NCBI RefSeq assembly: GCF_024746835.1 | Contig: NZ_CP080531.1 | Span: 5,042,001 to 5,106,000 of the forward strand | DNA length: 64,000 nucleotides | From: Mesorhizobium sp. AR02 | GTDB taxonomy: Bacteria; Pseudomonadota; Alphaproteobacteria; Rhizobiales; Rhizobiaceae | Reading direction: 5' to 3' | Shown here: one piece after another, positions 47,727 through 55,989 of the stretch | Numbering within the stretch: the first letter of the stretch is position 1 | Layout: every line of letters begins with the position of its first letter | Made by a program: the position numbers and the translations under genes | The notes under the pieces: generated by a model | What the model was told of the DNA's origin: nothing | What the model saw: the letters and a program-made list of their open reading frames with translations, nothing else | The model's database searches: none

Positions 47727-47772
47727 GCCGCCTATCCCCGACGATCTGATCTTACGCCTCCTCACAAGGCAG

Positions 47773-47793
47773 CCGGCTCCCCATGGGAGCCGG
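47773..47793 (+). terminator. GC hairpin after the OYE gene
   Basis: CCGGCTCCC and GGGAGCCGG form a nine-pair perfect stem around CAT, 47 bases after the OYE stop. No T run follows, so it is at best a Rho-assisted terminator or mRNA 3' stabiliser. Confidence 0.5.
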
Positions 47794-47866
47794 TCGGCCA
47801 TCACGCCCGATCCGCGACCGGATTGAACATTCCGCCGAGACGGCGTACAGACGCGATGCAAGGCAA

Positions 47867-47890
47867 CGCTATTTTTCAACAGATATAACG
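47867..47890. promoter_or_regulatory. Mo-box-like (ModE-type) inverted repeat
   Basis: CGCTATTT, eight spacer bases, and ATATAACG form a 24-bp inverted repeat whose half-sites read CGYTATWT, the pattern known for the molybdate regulator ModE. It ends 29 bases before the start of a ModA-like gene, in the position of a promoter-overlapping operator. Two positions break the symmetry, so the assignment needs testing. Confidence 0.6.
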
Positions 47891-47919
47891 TCTGCCGGTT
47901 CGAGGCAGAGGTTCAAGAA

Positions 47920-48684
47920 ATGGCGCCAGCGAAAAAAGCCGTGGTCATGATCTATGCGGCCGGCAGCCTGCGCCATGTCTTGCCGTCGCTGGTCTCGGCT
48001 TTCCAGTCGATTTCAGGCATGACCGCCGAGACACGGCTTGGCCCCGCCGGCCTGCTGCGCGAGCGCATCGAGGCTGGCGAGCGGCCCGACATTTTTCTCT
48101 CGGCGAGCTTTGCCCATCCGGCCCGGCTTGCCGAGCTGAAGCTGGCGCGGCCGGCGGTGGTCTTCGCCCGCAACACCATGGCCGCCGCCGTGCGCCGCGA
48201 CGCCGGCTTCACCACGAGGAATTTCGTCGAGAGGCTGCTTGATCCCACGATCGGTATCGCCACCTCGACGCCGCTGAAAGATCCCTCCGGTGACTATGCC
48301 TGGGCGATCTTCCGGCGCATCGACCAGGCGCGGCCCGGCAGCTTCGCGCTGCTCGACGCCAAGGCGCAGAAGCTGGTCGGCGGCTCGGAAACATCAAACA
48401 TTCCCGGCCGCTACGACCCGATCGCGGCAGCACTTGCCGCCGGCACCGCCCATGTCTTCCTCGGTTCTCGTACAGGCCTGAAAGGGCTGGCGCAGGAGGC
48501 CGAGGGTGTCGACATCGTGGACATTCCGGCGACCGTGAATGTCGTGCCGGAATATGGGCTGGCGACGCTGGAAGGGTGTTCGCCGGCAGGACAGGCACTG
48601 GCGCTGTTTATTCTCTCGTCGGTCGGGCAGGGGATCTTGCGCGATTTCGGGTTTTTGCCGGTGGCGCTGCCGCAAGGGATGTGA
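47920..48684 (+). CDS. ModA-like substrate-binding protein without a signal peptide
   Basis: The 254-residue protein matches the ModA/periplasmic molybdate-binding fold: VVMIYAAGSLRHVLPSLVSAF, then 'GPAGLLRERIEAGERPDIFLSAS', LDPTIGIATSTPLKDPSG and 'AGTAHVFLGSRTGLK'. It has no hydrophobic leader, and the frame upstream of ATG 47920 has no usable start, so it should remain in the cytoplasm. A Mo-box-like repeat is just upstream. A complete B12/iron-class importer lies downstream (binding protein, permease, ATPase). It could be a cytosolic molybdate-binding or storage protein. Confidence 0.75.
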   Translation: MAPAKKAVVMIYAAGSLRHVLPSLVSAFQSISGMTAETRLGPAGLLRERIEAGERPDIFLSASFAHPARLAELKLARPAVVFARNTMAAAVRRDAGFTTRNFVERLLDPTIGIATSTPLKDPSGDYAWAIFRRIDQARPGSFALLDAKAQKLVGGSETSNIPGRYDPIAAALAAGTAHVFLGSRTGLKGLAQEAEGVDIVDIPATVNVVPEYGLATLEGCSPAGQALALFILSSVGQGILRDFGFLPVALPQGM

Positions 48685-48700
48685 GCTGACGCGGCCGTTC

Positions 48701-48851
48701 TTCCCTTCTCCCCTTTGTTTGGACCGGAGACATCGCGCTTCTGTCCTCGAATGGCATCCCGAACCCCCTCGCGCAAAAGCGCAAAACTGTTCGCGATGTC
48801 CTCGCACACCTGTTCGCGATGTCTCCGGTCCAAACAAAGGGGAGAAGGGAA
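48701..48851. repeat. Inverted-repeat element, family F
   Basis: A 37-bp left arm (TTCCCTTCTCCCCTTTGTTT...) is matched perfectly in reverse complement by the right arm ending at 48851. The middle contains two direct copies of TGTTCGCGATGTC. It lies between the ModA-like gene and the binding-protein gene. It could act as an attenuator between these genes or be a mobile palindrome. Confidence 0.75.
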
Positions 48852-48943
48852 GGCGCACGCGACGGCCTGCCGGATGAGCTTGCCGCACTCCAACCAACGC
48901 TATATGCATGCGAACACATCGAATGCGCCTTGAGAGGCCCCCA

Positions 48944-49993
48944 ATGAATCTGCGTCGCGGCTCTGTGCTCGCCTTTGCCTTGATCTCCTCGCTAATGGCC
49001 TTGCCGCCAGCGGTTGCGCGTACCGTCACCGACCAGCTCAACCGCACGGTGACCGTCCCGGACAAGGTCGAGCGCATCGTCGTGCTGCAGCACCAGACGC
49101 TCGACATACTGGTCGAGCTCGGCGCCGCCGACAAAATCGTCGGCGTGTTGCGCACCTGGCCAAAGCTCATTCCCGGGCTCGACAAATACGCACCGCGGCT
49201 CGCCAGCCTGCCGATGCCGGGCGACCTCTCGACCGCCAATGTCGAGGAGGTGCTGAAGCTGAAGCCCGATGTCGTCTTCGTCACCAATTACGCGCCGCCG
49301 GCGATGATCGAGCAGCTGTCGCAGGCCGGGCTGCCGGTGGTGGCGATCTCGCTGTCGAAGGGCGAGGGCGTCGAGGCGCCAAAACTCAACCCGACCTTCG
49401 CCGATGACGACGTTGCTTACTCGGAAGGCCTGAAGATCGGCGTGCGGCTGATCGGCGACATCGTCGGCAAGCGCGAGCGGGCCGACCAGCTGATCGACTA
49501 TGCCTTTGCCCTACGCAAGCAGGTGGAAGAGCGCGTCGCCTCGATCCCCGATGCCGAGCGGGTGAAGCTCTACATGGCCAACCCCGACATGAACACTTAC
49601 GGCTCGGGCAAATACACCGGCGTCATCATGAGGCGCTCCGGTGGTGTCAATGTCGCGGCGGGCGTGCGCGGCGCCACAAAAGTGTCGATGGAGGATGTGC
49701 TGGCCTGGAACCCGCAGGTGGTCTTCGTGCAGGACCGCTACGCGCCGGTGGCCGACGAGATCAAGAAGAGTGCCGCCTGGCAGCATGTCGACGCGGTCGA
49801 GAACAAGCGTCTCTACATCACGCCAGAATATGTGAAGCCGTGGGGCTATCCGCTGCCGGAAGCTTTGGCGCTGGGCGAATTGTGGATGGCGAAGAAGCTT
49901 TACCCCGAGCGCTTCGCCGACATCGACATGCAGAAGCAGGCCGATGCGTATTATCGGAAGTTTTATGGGCAGAAGTATAGCGGGCCGAATTGA
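48944..49993 (+). CDS. FecB/BtuF-type ABC substrate-binding protein
   Basis: The start ATG 48944 gives MNLRRGSVLAFALISSLMALPPAVA, a signal peptide cleaved after residue 25, in a 349-residue protein of the class III (helical-hinge) binding proteins. The N-lobe signature TVTDQLNRTVTVPDKVERIVVLQHQTLDILVELGAADKIVGVLRT and the C-lobe 'VNVAAGVRGATKVSMEDVLAWNPQVVFVQD' are typical. It feeds the FecCD-type permease at 50257. The ligand may be iron-siderophore, corrinoid or, in relatives such as MolA, molybdate. Confidence 0.92.
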   Translation: MNLRRGSVLAFALISSLMALPPAVARTVTDQLNRTVTVPDKVERIVVLQHQTLDILVELGAADKIVGVLRTWPKLIPGLDKYAPRLASLPMPGDLSTANVEEVLKLKPDVVFVTNYAPPAMIEQLSQAGLPVVAISLSKGEGVEAPKLNPTFADDDVAYSEGLKIGVRLIGDIVGKRERADQLIDYAFALRKQVEERVASIPDAERVKLYMANPDMNTYGSGKYTGVIMRRSGGVNVAAGVRGATKVSMEDVLAWNPQVVFVQDRYAPVADEIKKSAAWQHVDAVENKRLYITPEYVKPWGYPLPEALALGELWMAKKLYPERFADIDMQKQADAYYRKFYGQKYSGPN

Positions 49994-50024
49994 GAGCGGC
50001 GTTGCGAGGCCAACTATGAGCGCC

Positions 50025-50200
50025 GCGCTGCCCCTCATTGCCCTGCCGGGCATTTCTCCCCGTATAGTGACGGGGAGAAAGACGCTCTTGTCCATGGCTT
50101 CGCCAATCACCTTCCTTGCAAGAAGGGCGCCGGCAGCGGCACAGCTTCTTTCTCCCCGTTTACGGGGAGAAATGCCCGGCAGGGCAATGAGGGGCAGCGC
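50025..50200. repeat. Family C repeat copy with perfect arms
   Basis: The 37-bp arms GCGCTGCCCCTCATTGCCC... (50025) and ...GGGCAATGAGGGGCAGCGC (50200) are exactly complementary, with mirrored TTTCTCCCCGT and ACGGGGAGAAA inside. It lies in the 49994-50256 gap between the binding protein and permease genes. Confidence 0.85.
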
Positions 50201-50256
50201 AAACGATAGAAAAGGAATGCACGCCCGTGCTGCCGGCGGCATGAGGCATTAAATCC

Positions 50257-51291
50257 GTGCCCGGGCTCGAACCACCAACCAGCAAGTCCCCCCGCAGCCT
50301 CGCAACCATCCTGCTCATCGCACTGCCCACCATCCTCTTCCTGCTCTCCTTCCTGCTCGGCCGCTACCCCGTCGAACCCATCACCGTCATCAAGGTCATC
50401 GCCGCGCAATTCCTGCCGATCGCGCAGGACTGGCCGCCGGTGGTTGGCTCCGTGGTGCTCGATGTGCGGCTGCCGCGTGTGCTTGCTGCCATGGTCGTTG
50501 GCGGCGGGCTGGCGCTTGCCGGCGCTTGCTATCAGGGCGTGTTCCGCAATCCGCTGGTGTCGCCGTTCACGCTCGGCGTTTCGGCCGGCGCCGGCTTTGG
50601 CGCGGCGGTGGCGATCCTGCTCTTCGGCGAGCGCTACGCGACGCAGGCCTGCGCCTTTGCCTTCGGGCTGCTGGCGGTGGCGATGTGCTTTGCCATGAAC
50701 CGCTTCTTCCGGCTGAACTCGACCATCGCGCTGGTGCTGGGCGGCATCATTGTCGGTTCGCTGTTCACGGCGCTTCTGTCGCTGCTGAAATATGTCGCCG
50801 ACCCCAATTCCAAACTGCCGGTCATCGAGTTCTGGCTGCTCGGCTCGCTCTCTTCTGTCTCGACATCAGACCTCGTGCCGGTGCTGGTCGTCACCATTCC
50901 TTGCGTCGCCGGGCTGCTCGCCCTGCGCTGGCGGCTGAACGTGCTGGCGATGGGCGACGAGCAGGCCCGCATCATGGGCGTCGAGGTTGCGCGGCTCAGG
51001 CTGGTGATGATCCTGCTGTCGACGCTGATCGCGGCCTCGGCTGTGTCGATCAGCGGCATCATCGGCTGGGTCGGGCTGGTCATCCCGCATTTCGCCCGCA
51101 TCCTCGTCGGGCCGGATTTCCGCCGCCTGCTGCCGGCGACCTTGTCGCTCGGCGCCTGCTATCTGCTGATCATCGACGACGTTGCCCGCACGGTGACAGC
51201 GGCCGAAGTGCCGCTCGGCATCCTCACCGCGCTGATCGGCGCGCCGGTGTTCATGCTGCTGCTCGGGCGCGGCAGGTTGGGCTGGGCATGA
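50257..51291 (+). CDS. FecCD-family ABC permease
   Basis: The 344-residue protein (GTG 50257) is a BtuC/FecCD permease with about ten membrane helices. Diagnostic blocks are LDVRLPRVLAAMVVGGGLALAGACYQGVFRNPLVSPFTLGVSAGAGFGAA and the ATPase-coupling loop region near 'MGVEVARLRLVMILLSTLIAASAVSISGIIGWVGLVIPHFARILVGPDFR'. It ends with TVTAAEVPLGILTALIGAPVFMLLL. It works with the binding protein at 48944 and the ATPase at 51302, which starts 10 bp after its stop. Confidence 0.94.
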   Translation: MPGLEPPTSKSPRSLATILLIALPTILFLLSFLLGRYPVEPITVIKVIAAQFLPIAQDWPPVVGSVVLDVRLPRVLAAMVVGGGLALAGACYQGVFRNPLVSPFTLGVSAGAGFGAAVAILLFGERYATQACAFAFGLLAVAMCFAMNRFFRLNSTIALVLGGIIVGSLFTALLSLLKYVADPNSKLPVIEFWLLGSLSSVSTSDLVPVLVVTIPCVAGLLALRWRLNVLAMGDEQARIMGVEVARLRLVMILLSTLIAASAVSISGIIGWVGLVIPHFARILVGPDFRRLLPATLSLGACYLLIIDDVARTVTAAEVPLGILTALIGAPVFMLLLGRGRLGWA

Positions 51292-51301
51292 TGGGTTCAT
51301 C

Positions 51302-52081
51302 ATGATCCTGGCTGCCGCCGATCTCGGCTTTTCCTATCCCGGCCGCGCGAGTCCGGTGTTTTCCGGCATCAGCCTCGATGTCGCGGCCGGCGAGGTGGTC
51401 TGCGTGCTCGGCCCGAATGGCGTTGGCAAATCGACGCTGCTGCGCTGCCTGGCCGGGCTCTCGGCGCCGAGCGCCGGCTCCATGCAACTGGAAGGCCAGC
51501 CAATCGCATCGCTGTCGCGCGCGGCGATCGCGCGGCTGCTGGCGCTGGTGCCGCAGAGCTACGAGACGGTCTTCGCCTTCTCGGTGCGCACCGTGGTCGA
51601 GATGGGGCGCGCGCCGCATCTTGGCCCGTTCGACGCGCCGGGCGACGAGGCGGCGCGGATGACCCGCGAGGCGCTGGCGACGCTCGGCATTCCCCATCTG
51701 ATCGATGCCGCCTACAGCGAGATCAGCGGCGGCGAACGCCAACTGGTGCAGATCGCGCGCGTGCTGGTGCAGGCGCCGAAGCTGATGATCCTGGACGAGC
51801 CGACCGCGCATCTCGACTTCGCCAACCAGGCCCGCTTCCTGGCGCTGATGCGCCGGCTCGCCGCCGGCGGCCTGGCCGTCATCTTCACCTCTCACGCGCC
51901 CGACCACGCCTATGCGCTGGCAGACCGCACGCTGGTCCTGTCGCCTGACCATCCGCCGGTGCTTGGGCCGACGGAAGAGATCCTCACCGAGGCGGTGCTG
52001 TCACGCGCCTATGGTGTGCCGATTCGCCCCATCCGCGCGGGCGGCCACGTCGCTTGCGTGGCGGATGTGGGGCCTGGCTGA
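51302..52081 (+). CDS. ABC transporter ATPase, FecE/BtuD type
   Basis: The 259-residue ATPase has Walker A GPNGVGKST, the Q-loop in LVPQSYETVFAFSVRTVVEMGRAPHLGPF, the signature ISGGERQLVQIARVLVQ and Walker B LMILDEPTAHLDF, followed by the H-loop (IFTSHAPDHAYAL). It is the energising subunit of the FecCD-type importer. Together with the upstream binding protein and permease it makes a complete importer, in contrast to the ATPase-less sugar operon at 11-17 kb. Confidence 0.95.
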   Translation: MILAAADLGFSYPGRASPVFSGISLDVAAGEVVCVLGPNGVGKSTLLRCLAGLSAPSAGSMQLEGQPIASLSRAAIARLLALVPQSYETVFAFSVRTVVEMGRAPHLGPFDAPGDEAARMTREALATLGIPHLIDAAYSEISGGERQLVQIARVLVQAPKLMILDEPTAHLDFANQARFLALMRRLAAGGLAVIFTSHAPDHAYALADRTLVLSPDHPPVLGPTEEILTEAVLSRAYGVPIRPIRAGGHVACVADVGPG

Positions 52082-52181
52082 TCGGATTTCTTTGTTACGG
52101 TGACTTGCGGCGATCAAGAATTTGCCTGATCAAGTCGGTATAGGGCCAACAATCGCCAGACATGATCCAGATACCGCTGAC

Positions 52182-54164
52182 ATGATGCTTCATAGATTTC
52201 TGCGATTGGCTGCGGGGGCGCGGCGGACTCTGGCTGGCGCTGCCATACTGCTGGCACTCGGCGCTCCCGTCCTGGCGGCCGACAGCCGCCTGGATGATTG
52301 CGCTAACGACAAACTTGACACTGCCAAGCGGATTGCTGCCTGCACCAGCGTGCTGGAGGACAAGGCGACGTCGCCGGCTGACCAGGCCATTGCCTATTTC
52401 GATCGCGGCAATGCGTTGGACGCGACCGGCGAATACGACCGCGCCATATCGGATTACGACAAAGCGATCGAGCTCGATCCCAAGGACGCCGATGCCTTCA
52501 ACAATCGTGGCCTGAGCTGGAGCCACAAGAAGGACTATGACCGGGCGCTCGCCGACTACAGCAGGGCGATAGAGCTCAATCCGCAATTCTCCCTTGCCTA
52601 TGCCAACCGGGGCCTGATCTGGCACGGCCAGAAGCGCGACGAAGACCGCGCGATCGCCGATTTCAACAAGGCGATCAGTCTCGAACCGCAAACCAGCGAT
52701 GTCTATAACCTTCTCGGCAATGCGTATCTGCGCAAGGGCGACTATGACAGCGCCATCACCGGCTACAGCCAGGCGGTGTTTCTCGATCCCGAGAATCCCG
52801 ATCTGTATTTCAATCTCGGGCTGGCCTGGACCTCCAAGGGCAATCCGGAACGCGCCATAGCAGACTACAGCCAGGCGATCAGCCTCGACGCGAAGCATGT
52901 CGATGCCTATCGCTGGCGCGCTGATGCCTGGGTCAAGCGGGGCGACACCGATCGCGCCATTTCAGACTACGACGAGGCCATCAGGATCGATCCGAGGGAC
53001 GCCGAGACCTTCCGCAATCGTGGTGATTTGTGGTTCGGCAAGAAGGACTATGATCGTGCCGTTGCGGATTACGGGCAGGCCATCGATGTCGATCCCAGAG
53101 ATGCGGTAGCCTATAATGATCGTGGCTGGACGTGGTCGCAGAAGAACGACGCCGATCGCGCCATAGCGGATTTCGACAAGGCGATCAGCCTCGATCCGAC
53201 CTACGCCAGGGCCTACAACAATCGCGGCCTGGCGTGGTCGGACAAGGGCGATCTCGACCGTGCCATATCGGACTACGACCAGGCGATCGCCATCGATCCC
53301 AAATATGCGCAGCCTTACGATAACCGGGGCCTGGCGCTGATGGACAAGGGTGAATACGACCGCGCCCTGGCGGACTTCAATCTGGCGATCCTCGCCGATC
53401 CTGCATACGCCAGGGCCTACAAGAACCGCGGGGCGGCCTGGGCCCGGAAAGCTCAGTTCAACTACGCCATCGCCGACTACGATCGAGCGATTGCACTTAA
53501 TCCGGACTATGCAAGCGCCTATCTCGGGCGGGCTCGCACGCGCATCTACAAAGGCGAATACAACGGCGCGATCGCCGACTGTGATCAGGCGATCCACCTC
53601 GACGCCAATTACGCCACCGCCTATGAAATGCGCGGCCTCGCCAACCTCTACAAGACCAGCTACAGCGACGCTTTCGCCGACTACAATGAAGCGGTGCGCC
53701 TCAGCCCGAAACATGCGGGTGTCTATCAGAGCCGGGGCATCGCACAGTTCTACCTTGGGCCGCCGGCAAGGGCGCAGGCCGACCTTGAACTGGGCGCCCA
53801 GATCCTGCCGAAGGATGCCTATTATGCGATCTGGGCGGATCTGGCGCGGCGCCGCAACGGGCAGCCGAGCATCCTGCGCGACGCCAAGGTCGACATGACG
53901 AAATGGCCGGCGCCGCTGGTGCGCATGCTGCTGGGAGAGCAGACGCCCGAGGCGGCGCTCGCCGCGGCCAACGATCCCAATTTGACGAAAAAAAACGAGC
54001 AGGTGTGCGAGGCGAATTTCTACACGGCGGAATTCCTGCGGCTGCAGCATCGCGAGGAGGAGTCCCTGCGGCTCTACCGCCTCGCGCTCGGCGGGTGTCC
54101 TCGGGACTTCATCGAATATCCGGCTGCGACGACCGCGCTGCGCGTCATGGGCAAGGCGCCGTGA
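52182..54164 (+). CDS. Secreted TPR-repeat protein
   Basis: The start ATG 52182 gives a signal peptide (MLHRFLRLAAGARRTLAGAA followed by ILLALGAPVLA, cleaved near residue 31). The 660-residue protein then contains about 14 consecutive TPR motifs of 34 residues (about residues 70-525). The repeat form is NRGLAWxxKGDxDRAIxDYDxAIxLDPxxA. A C-terminal non-repeat domain follows. It should form a superhelical periplasmic scaffold for protein assembly or peptidoglycan/export complexes. Its partner is not known; the following DUF6314 gene is a weak neighbour candidate. Confidence 0.9.
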   Translation: MMLHRFLRLAAGARRTLAGAAILLALGAPVLAADSRLDDCANDKLDTAKRIAACTSVLEDKATSPADQAIAYFDRGNALDATGEYDRAISDYDKAIELDPKDADAFNNRGLSWSHKKDYDRALADYSRAIELNPQFSLAYANRGLIWHGQKRDEDRAIADFNKAISLEPQTSDVYNLLGNAYLRKGDYDSAITGYSQAVFLDPENPDLYFNLGLAWTSKGNPERAIADYSQAISLDAKHVDAYRWRADAWVKRGDTDRAISDYDEAIRIDPRDAETFRNRGDLWFGKKDYDRAVADYGQAIDVDPRDAVAYNDRGWTWSQKNDADRAIADFDKAISLDPTYARAYNNRGLAWSDKGDLDRAISDYDQAIAIDPKYAQPYDNRGLALMDKGEYDRALADFNLAILADPAYARAYKNRGAAWARKAQFNYAIADYDRAIALNPDYASAYLGRARTRIYKGEYNGAIADCDQAIHLDANYATAYEMRGLANLYKTSYSDAFADYNEAVRLSPKHAGVYQSRGIAQFYLGPPARAQADLELGAQILPKDAYYAIWADLARRRNGQPSILRDAKVDMTKWPAPLVRMLLGEQTPEAALAAANDPNLTKKNEQVCEANFYTAEFLRLQHREEESLRLYRLALGGCPRDFIEYPAATTALRVMGKAP

Positions 54165-54244
54165 GCGGCGCGTCGCTTCATGGACACGCACATCCATTTG
54201 ACCGAAGACGTGCGATTGATCCCGATGACAGGGCAGGGAAGGCA

Positions 54245-54781
54245 ATGACAGGCAGCCTTGTCGGCGACTGGAAAGTCCGCCGCACGATGATCGATTTCCT
54301 GACCGGCGAGACCTACCGCTTCGCCGGCGACGCCGTGGTCACGGCTGATGCCTTCAGCGAGCATGGCATCATGCGGATCGGTTCCCGCGAAATGCCGGCA
54401 AGCAGGCGCTACCAGCTTGAGTCGGGCGAGAGTTCGGTGCACATCCTACACGCGGATGGCCAAGACTTCATCGAGCTGGAGCCGAAGGCGGTGCAGACCG
54501 TCCGCCATCCCTGCGGCGCCGATCTCTATGTCGGGCGTTTCTTCTTTCGCGGGCCTGACGAATGGGCCGAGGCGTGGCGGGTCAAAGGCCCGCGCAAGAA
54601 TTATGCGAGCCTTGGCCGGTTTTATCGACTGCAGGATACATCGTCTCGCTTGCGCTTACTCGAAGGGGACCAAGTCCGCGCGTTGGAGAACGCTCTCATT
54701 GCCGGCGAACGCTCTGGGGCACCTGTTGCTTTCGACAGCACTGCATTCCTGAGCAAGATGCGGGCCAAGCATGCCAGGTGA
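54245..54781 (+). CDS. DUF6314-family protein fused to a ParD-type tail
   Basis: Residues about 1-130 (from MTGSLVGDWKVRRTMIDFLTG to GRFYRL) match the DUF6314 type, a small beta-barrel domain, with 'SGESSVHILHADGQDFIELEP' and 'VRHPCGADLYVGRFFFRGPDEWAEAW'. From residue about 133 the sequence changes to SRLRLLEGDQVRALENALIA and GERSGAPVAFDSTAFLSKMR, the C-terminal half of ParD/CC2985 antitoxins. The join has no linker and the codon usage changes. A deletion that fused the DUF6314 gene to a parD gene is the simplest explanation. The IS630 element starts 10 bp later. Confidence 0.8.
   Translation: MTGSLVGDWKVRRTMIDFLTGETYRFAGDAVVTADAFSEHGIMRIGSREMPASRRYQLESGESSVHILHADGQDFIELEPKAVQTVRHPCGADLYVGRFFFRGPDEWAEAWRVKGPRKNYASLGRFYRLQDTSSRLRLLEGDQVRALENALIAGERSGAPVAFDSTAFLSKMRAKHAR
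54641..54781 (+). pseudogene. ParD antitoxin, C-terminal relic
   Basis: Forty-six codons in the DUF6314 frame encode the toxin-binding part of a ParD antitoxin (L-x-x-A-L-x-A-G-E-x-S-G, then FD-x-x-x-F-x-x-K-M-R-A-K-H). The ribbon-helix-helix half is missing and no ParE gene follows; IS630 occupies its place. The usual ParE start, overlapping the antitoxin stop, is absent. Confidence 0.7.
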
Positions 54782-54787
54782 GCACCG

Positions 54788-55749
54788 CTAGAGCGGGATG
54801 ACTTTAGGTTGGGCATACCCGGCCTCGATGAAGTAATTCCTGCATTCGATTGAATTGACGGTGCCGAGGATTTGTCCGATGGCATTGCAGACTGCATCGA
54901 TGGTTCGCCTGGCCGCCTTGCGCAGCCAATGCTTGAGCTTTGCAAAGAGCTTCTCGATGGGGTTCAGGTCGGGCGAGTATTTCGGCAGGAGAAACAGCTT
55001 GGCGCCGGCCGAGCGGATGGCGCGGCGCACGGCCTTGCTCTTGTGCGAGCCGAGATTGTCCATGACGACGATGTCGCCGGGCTTGAGGGTTGGGACGAGA
55101 ACCTTGTCGACATAGAGCTGGAACCGCTCGCCGTTGATTGGTCCGTCGATGAGCCATGGCGCATCGACACGGTCGTGGCGTAGCGCCGCCAAGAAGGTCA
55201 TGGTCTTCCAATGGCCGTGCGGTACCTTGGCTTTGATCCTCTCGCCGCGCGGTGCCCATCCCCTGAGCGGCGCCATGTTTGTCTTGGTCCAGGTCTCGTC
55301 GATGAACACCAGGCGGGAAGGATCGATGCGGTCCTGATACTTTGCCCACTGTGCCCGCCTGTGCGCCACATCGGGGCGATCCTGCTCAGCCGCGATCAGC
55401 GTCTTTTTTTGTGACTGAGCTTCTCGGCGTGGACGAACTCCCATACCGAGCGGTAATCGACCTTCAGGCCGCGCTCGGCCAGTTCGGCCACCAGTCCGCG
55501 TAGCGTGAAATCAGCGGCCCGGCAGCGCGCCAGAAGCCAGTCCCGATGCTCACCGGCAATCTTCTTCGGCCTGTGCCCACCCATCTTGCCGGGCGCAAGG
55601 CTGCTCGTTTCGCGCAAGCGGCTTACCCATCTGATGACGGTACTGATACCAACCCCAAAGCGCACTGCCGCCTGCCGCCGCGACAGCCCCTCCCGCTCAA
55701 CCGACGCAACAACCCGTTCGCGAAGATCCATCGAATAAGGCTTGCCCAT
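54788..55749 (-). CDS. IS630-family transposase with frameshift
   Basis: Two overlapping frames encode the protein. OrfA (55749 to 55396) reads MGKPYSMDLRERVVASVERE and carries the HTH region. OrfB (55444 to 54788) contains the DDE catalytic core: FIDETW, VVMDNLGSHKS and PDLNPIEKLFAKLKHW. They share a run of seven A (T7 at 55404-55410), so ribosomal slippage at this slippery run would fuse them, as in other IS630 elements. The stop codon is completed by the TA target site outside the element. The combined length is normal for the family. Confidence 0.9.
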
Positions 55750-55841
55750 CCATGCTGGCCTCCTTGCCCAGCCAGCATGTTGAATCAGATTTGCCTGCCC
55801 AAGGGAATCCGCCGTCGATTCAGGCTCAATTCATCCCGCTC
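54791..55841. mobile_element. IS630-type insertion sequence, 1051 bp
   Basis: The ends GAGCGGGATGA (54791) and TCATCCCGCTC (55841) are inverted terminal repeats, and TA is present on both sides (54789-54790 and 55842-55843) as the expected target duplication. It carries the frameshifted DDE transposase. It is inserted just after a ParD relic, and its right end abuts a family B repeat. It appears complete and perhaps recently active because its ends are intact. Confidence 0.92.
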
Positions 55842-55843
55842 TA

Positions 55844-55942
55844 GAGCAGTTCACCGTTTCACGGAAACGGCGAACCGCTCTAACTCTTTGTTTTGACGCA
55901 ATTCCGGACGGAAAACCGTTCACACTTTTCCTGGAATTGCTC
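55844..55942. repeat. Palindromic intergenic repeat, family B copy 3
   Basis: GAGCAGTTCACCGTTTCACGG to GGAATTGCTC is almost identical to the copy at 7683 and in the same orientation. It begins right at the IS630 target site, so the IS probably inserted into the TA at the edge of this repeat. Confidence 0.82.
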
Positions 55943-55989
55943 TAATATCGATCCGAGGGCGCAGAAGGGAAAACGCTAGGCCGCACGAT

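Noticed and set aside
46245..47879. 544-residue minus-strand frame opposite the old yellow enzyme
   Set aside because: Shadow of the ArsR and OYE coding strand; no folding pattern or start.
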